The notes under the pieces are model-generated. The model saw only the letters and a list, made by a program, of their open reading frames with translations, made no database searches and was not told the origin of the DNA. Both the position numbers and the translations under genes were made by a program. From an uncultured Selenomonadaceae bacterium (GTDB lineage: Bacteria; Bacillota; Negativicutes; Selenomonadales; Selenomonadaceae), in assembly GCA_902782705.1 (NCBI GenBank), contig CACZOL010000094.1, positions 1 to 8,109 on the forward strand: 8,109 bases of DNA, read 5' to 3'. Shown one piece after another: positions 5,920 through 8,109 of the stretch. Position 1 is the first letter of the stretch. Each line of letters begins with the position of its first letter.

Positions 5920-5948
5920 ATCATACCACCATTCAAAATTTTTGACAA
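5920..5948 (-). promoter_or_regulatory. Strong sigma-A promoter of the 71-aa protein gene
   Basis: The - strand has TTGTCA (5943-5948), a 17-base spacer and TATGAT (5920-5925), with TGG directly before the -10 as an extended element. Transcription should start near 5913, giving a leader of about 30 bases that carries the ribosome binding site. Confidence 0.82.
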
Positions 5949-5974
5949 GAAACAATCGCTTGCTCCGGGGGGTA

Positions 5975-5994
5975 TTTCACGTTCGGCCGTGAAA
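5975..5994. other. Short hairpin downstream of cbiK
   Basis: TTTCACG (5975-5981) pairs perfectly with CGTGAAA (5988-5994) around TTCGGC. It lies 17 bases beyond the cbiK stop and about 27 bases upstream of the -35 box of the next promoter. A C/G run, not a T-run, follows on the - strand. It could be a weak transcript-end hairpin for cbiK or an upstream operator; the sequence does not decide. Confidence 0.4.
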
Positions 5995-6011
5995 GATCTT
6001 TCGATTTCAAA

Positions 6012-6971
6012 TCATTCTTCCAGCAAACGATCCCATGCCTCATTGACACAATTCACATACAATGCGCGCGCATCCTCCATCTCGCCGAGGCCAGTCAAGA
6101 CGGTTTCCACCTCGAAACCTTCCGCCACGAGCCGCGAACGGTGCGAATCGGGGCCGTCTCCCGCCATATCGCGGGCGCTATGGACGCCTGCCGCCAACAT
6201 CAGCGGCGCCAGCGTCACGCGACGGATGCCGCGCTCTTTGAGCTTCGACATGACATGTTCCAGCCTCGGCCAGCCCGCCATCGTATAGACGAAAGCGTTT
6301 TTCCAGCCCGCCGCGTCCATACGCGTTTGCAGGAGCGTGAAAAAAGAATTGGAAGGATGCGGCGTGCCGTGCGCCATGAAAAGGATCGCCTCGTCCGCTT
6401 CCTGCACGGGAAACGCCTGCCGCAAGACCTCAACGAGCGTCGCGGCGTCGTCCCGCTGCTCCTCCTGCCCCATCCAATAAAGGAGCGGCGTGCCGAGTAC
6501 CAGCCGCTTGAAACGGGAGCGGTACGCGTTGAATACTTCCGTCATGCCCTCGTACTCCATCCCCGGGAAAAGATGCAGGGACGCGACAGCCGCCCGCGTA
6601 TAACCGTTCGCCAGGAGGGCTTCCAGCGCCTCCTCCACGGAAGGCATTTCCAGCCCCATCGTTTTTTTGACGCCCGCGCGCATGACGCGGGAAGTGTACG
6701 CCTCGTAAATATCCGCTTCCGGATTTGCCTCGGCGATCGCGTCGAGCAGCGGTTCCAGCGCCTTCTGTCGGGTTTCCTGCCGCGCCGCGCCATAGGAAAC
6801 GACCAGGAGCGCGTCCCGGTTCTCTTTATCCGCCATCGACGGCTCGTCATGCACAAGCACGCCGATCTGCGACGCGCGCAAGAGCGACGGCGTCGGATGC
6901 TTCACTTCTCCATGCAGGCTATATCCGGCGCCGTAATGCATTCTCGAGAGCCTCGGCGTCTTTTTTTCCAT
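6012..6971 (-). CDS. cbiK: Sirohydrochlorin cobaltochelatase CbiK, with N-terminal extension
   Basis: This protein belongs to the CbiK class II chelatases, which insert cobalt into sirohydrochlorin in the anaerobic B12 pathway without ATP. The core starts at about residue 51 (ALLVVSYGAARQETR) and continues through AYTSRVMR (91-98), SLHLFPGMEYEGM (131-143), TPLLYW, and FMAHGTPHPSN (198-208), to APLMLAAGVHSARDMAGD (255-272). H133, H201 and H264 are the candidate metal or catalytic histidines by motif. The ATG at 6971 gives 319 aa and has GGAAGGA about ten bases upstream. It adds roughly 50 residues that are not a signal peptide and contain H12, H20, H25 and H41. An ATG at 6836 (M46) would give a protein of usual size but lacks a good ribosome binding site. 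The extension's codons keep a GC-rich third position, favouring real coding. No cobalamin riboswitch was recognised in the leader. No other B12 gene is present. Confidence 0.88.
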   Translation of the reverse strand: MEKKTPRLSRMHYGAGYSLHGEVKHPTPSLLRASQIGVLVHDEPSMADKENRDALLVVSYGAARQETRQKALEPLLDAIAEANPEADIYEAYTSRVMRAGVKKTMGLEMPSVEEALEALLANGYTRAAVASLHLFPGMEYEGMTEVFNAYRSRFKRLVLGTPLLYWMGQEEQRDDAATLVEVLRQAFPVQEADEAILFMAHGTPHPSNSFFTLLQTRMDAAGWKNAFVYTMAGWPRLEHVMSKLKERGIRRVTLAPLMLAAGVHSARDMAGDGPDSHRSRLVAEGFEVETVLTGLGEMEDARALYVNCVNEAWDRLLEE

Positions 6972-7056
6972 CCCCGACCAGTCCTTCCGCGAAAAGAATC
7001 TAAAGAATCCTGATACAACTGCTGAATATTTTTATGAACATATCAGCTTTTGTTTC

Positions 7057-7085
7057 ATTATAGATTCCTCCCGCGCGCCTGTCAA
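7057..7085 (-). promoter_or_regulatory. Exact-consensus sigma-A promoter for cbiK
   Basis: The - strand reads TTGACA (7080-7085), a 17-base GC-rich spacer (7063-7079) and TATAAT (7057-7062), a complete match to consensus in both boxes and spacing. The -35 box overlaps the TGA stop of the ogt gene (7082-7084). Transcription should begin near 7050, leaving a leader of about 79 bases before the cbiK ATG at 6971. The leader contains CTGATA and TATCAG as a possible hairpin. Confidence 0.88.
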
Positions 7086-7567
7086 TGAAAAACCGCGCCC
7101 TCCAGCGCCAAGAGCCGCTCCTTTTTGTCGAGGCCGCCCGCGTAGCCGACGAGCCGCCCGTCCCCGCCGATCACGCGATGGCAGGGAACGACGATCGCGA
7201 CGGGATTGTGGCCGACCGCCCCGCCTACGGCCTGCGCCGCCATACGCGCCACGCCCCGCCGCTTCGCGACCGCTTTCGCCAAAGCGCCGTACGTCGTCGT
7301 CCCGCCATAGGGAACGTCGAGCAAGAGCCGCCACACGTCCATGCGGAAGGAGGTCCCGATGAGGTGGAGCGGCGGCGTGAAATCCGGTCTCCGTCCCGAA
7401 AAATAAATGTCAAGCCAGCGGCGCGCCTCCGAAAGCGCGGGATGCAAATCCGCAGGCGGCGGCGCAAAAAAATCCCGCCCGACGAAACCGAGTTCCGTTA
7501 CCCCTTTGTCGTCGGCGGAAACGGAAATCACCCCCATCGGCGATTCATATCTGAGTCTGTACGTCAT
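7082..7567 (-). CDS. ogt: Methylated-DNA--protein-cysteine methyltransferase (Ogt type)
   Basis: This 161-aa repair protein removes the methyl group from O6-methylguanine (and O4-methylthymine) by transferring it to its own cysteine, a one-use reaction. The active site is VVPCHRVIGG with C129, followed by GRLVGYAGGLDKKERLLALE. The DNA-binding part shows FRMDVWRLLLDVPYGGTTTYGALA (74-97) and AAQAVGGAVGHNP (110-122). At the position of the human Arg128 'finger' this protein has Gln (Q112), a variant I recall in other Firmicute Ogt proteins. The frame is open to 7636, but homology begins at MTYRLRYESP. The ATG at 7567 overlaps the stop of the DNA glycosylase gene as ATGA and has GGAAGG just before it. 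The two repair genes form a coupled pair resembling an alkylation-response set, without an Ada regulator in view. Usual family length. Confidence 0.95.
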   Translation of the reverse strand: MTYRLRYESPMGVISVSADDKGVTELGFVGRDFFAPPPADLHPALSEARRWLDIYFSGRRPDFTPPLHLIGTSFRMDVWRLLLDVPYGGTTTYGALAKAVAKRRGVARMAAQAVGGAVGHNPVAIVVPCHRVIGGDGRLVGYAGGLDKKERLLALEGAVFH

Positions 7568-8109
7568 GCGTCCTTCCCCCGCTTCCTGTCCGCCGGATCG
7601 GTCACGCCCGGCAGCGCGCCGCCCGCCGCCGCCCAAAGATATAAGCTCGCGACGCTGCCATAAGGAGAGAATCGACGGCGGTATCTTTCAAACCGCTCCT
7701 TCGTGATTTCCCGATGGCGATAGACCATGCGAAGCCCGCGCTGAATCGCGTAGTCGCCGAAGCTCAGCACGTCCGGCCGTTCCAGGCAAAACAACAGGAT
7801 CATCTCCGCCGTCCATACGCCGACGCCCTTCAGCGACGACAACGCCGCGATCGCTTCCGCGTCGTCCATCGCTTTCAGCGCGTCAAGACAAAACGCGCCG
7901 CTTTCGACTTTCCGTGCAAAATCCACGATATATTCCGCTTTTCGGCAGCTCATGCCGAAGCCGTGCAGCTGTTCCTCTCCCGCGGCGAGCACCGCCGACG
8001 CGTCCACCGTGCCCAGCCCTTCCGAAAGCCTGCCCCAGACCGCCGCCAGCGCCTTGTTCGAGATTTGCTGGCCGACGATATGACGAACGACGGCGGCAAA
8101 CAAATCCGC
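7564..8109 (-). CDS. AlkA-like DNA-3-methyladenine glycosylase 2 (HhH-GPD), N-terminus cut by window end
   Basis: The 181 visible residues are the C-terminal part of a helix-hairpin-helix DNA glycosylase that excises alkylated bases such as 3-methyladenine, starting base-excision repair. The visible start reads into FAAVVRHIVGQQIS, a typical early helix of the HhH-GPD domain, so the true start lies beyond 8109. The TTG at 8103 is internal and not a start. The hairpin is LSSLKGVGVWTAEMILLF (visible residues about 91-108), followed by RPDVLSFGDYAIQRGLR with the catalytic Asp (visible D119). The C-terminal YRRRFSPYGSVASLYLW is characteristic of the AlkA group. No FeS-cluster cysteine loop is present, which argues against Nth/MutY. 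It is first of a two-gene unit with ogt, overlapping by four bases. An N-terminal AlkA_N domain may exist upstream but cannot be seen. Confidence 0.93.
   Translation of the reverse strand, partial: ADLFAAVVRHIVGQQISNKALAAVWGRLSEGLGTVDASAVLAAGEEQLHGFGMSCRKAEYIVDFARKVESGAFCLDALKAMDDAEAIAALSSLKGVGVWTAEMILLFCLERPDVLSFGDYAIQRGLRMVYRHREITKERFERYRRRFSPYGSVASLYLWAAAGGALPGVTDPADRKRGKDA

Noticed and set aside
6141..7013. 290-codon + strand frame opposite cbiK
   Set aside because: The composition is that of an antisense shadow (Arg-rich, no motif), and the cbiK motifs are unmistakable on the other strand.
6836..7050. Cobalamin riboswitch in the cbiK leader or N-terminal region
   Set aside because: I looked for the B12 box and the conserved core around it and found neither. 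The segment keeps coding-like third positions.
7032..7058. Eight-codon leader peptide (MKQKLICS) with GGGAGGA upstream, before cbiK
   Set aside because: Its ATG overlaps the -10 box of the cbiK promoter, so it would be absent from the main transcript. There is no pile-up of regulatory codons, and a chance match is more likely.
7568..7636. Longer Ogt start at 7636 (23 extra Gly/Arg-rich residues)
   Set aside because: The extra residues are read antisense-like from within the glycosylase gene in another frame and match nothing in the family. The ATGA overlap start at 7567 fits the domain.
8101..8103. TTG at 8103 as the start of the DNA glycosylase
   Set aside because: The frame stays open to the window edge, and the sequence begins in the middle of the HhH-GPD fold, so the gene is truncated by the window.

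Overview
The window looks like a chromosomal segment from a GC-rich Firmicute, most likely a Negativicute (Selenomonas/Mitsuokella-type). This lineage call is inferred from the gene set: a VanW protein, a stand-alone glucose-type EIIA, a DUF951/YyzM zinc-ribbon protein, a SpoIIE-type phosphatase with STAS and RsbW-like partners, and anaerobic cobaltochelatase CbiK. It also rests on the strong AGGAGG-type ribosome binding sites and strong GC bias at third codon positions. No 16S or other direct taxonomic marker is present. There are ten protein genes, two of them cut by the window edges. No rRNA, tRNA, CRISPR array, transposase or gene-free stretch over 300 bases is present.

Left part (1-2530). 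A 5'-truncated VanW-domain protein with a Pro/Lys/Glu-rich tail is followed by a single-domain EIIA(Glc) on the + strand. A 106-base imperfect palindrome (1282-1387) then separates EIIA from a convergent carbon-nitrogen hydrolase of the omega-amidase/YafV/Nit2 type on the - strand. Divergent from the hydrolase is a 70-residue DUF951 protein ending in a textbook intrinsic terminator.

Middle part (2532-5517, - strand). A complete partner-switching cassette is read right to left. It consists of a membrane-anchored dCache-HAMP-PP2C phosphatase (723 aa), a STAS anti-anti-sigma protein (99 aa) and an RsbW-like ATPase/kinase (140 aa). The last two overlap by ATGA and have their own good promoter. 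By family logic, the extracellular sensor controls the phosphatase, the phosphatase dephosphorylates the STAS protein, and the STAS protein sequesters the kinase. No sigma factor or other output is encoded nearby.

Right part (5629-8109, - strand). A 71-aa basic protein of unknown function is a self-contained transcription unit with a promoter, a strong ribosome binding site and a terminator. Next is cbiK (cobalt insertion into sirohydrochlorin for B12 synthesis), with an unusual N-terminal extension of about 45-50 residues. It is driven by an exact-consensus TTGACA-17-TATAAT promoter whose -35 box overlaps the stop codon of the preceding gene. Furthest right is a translationally coupled alkylation-repair pair: an AlkA-like DNA glycosylase (cut by the window end) and an Ogt-type methyltransferase.

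Most of the content is recognisable housekeeping, repair and signalling. I see no clear evidence of a wholly new system. The best leads are the long palindrome, the orphan small protein, the outputless partner-switching module and the CbiK extension.
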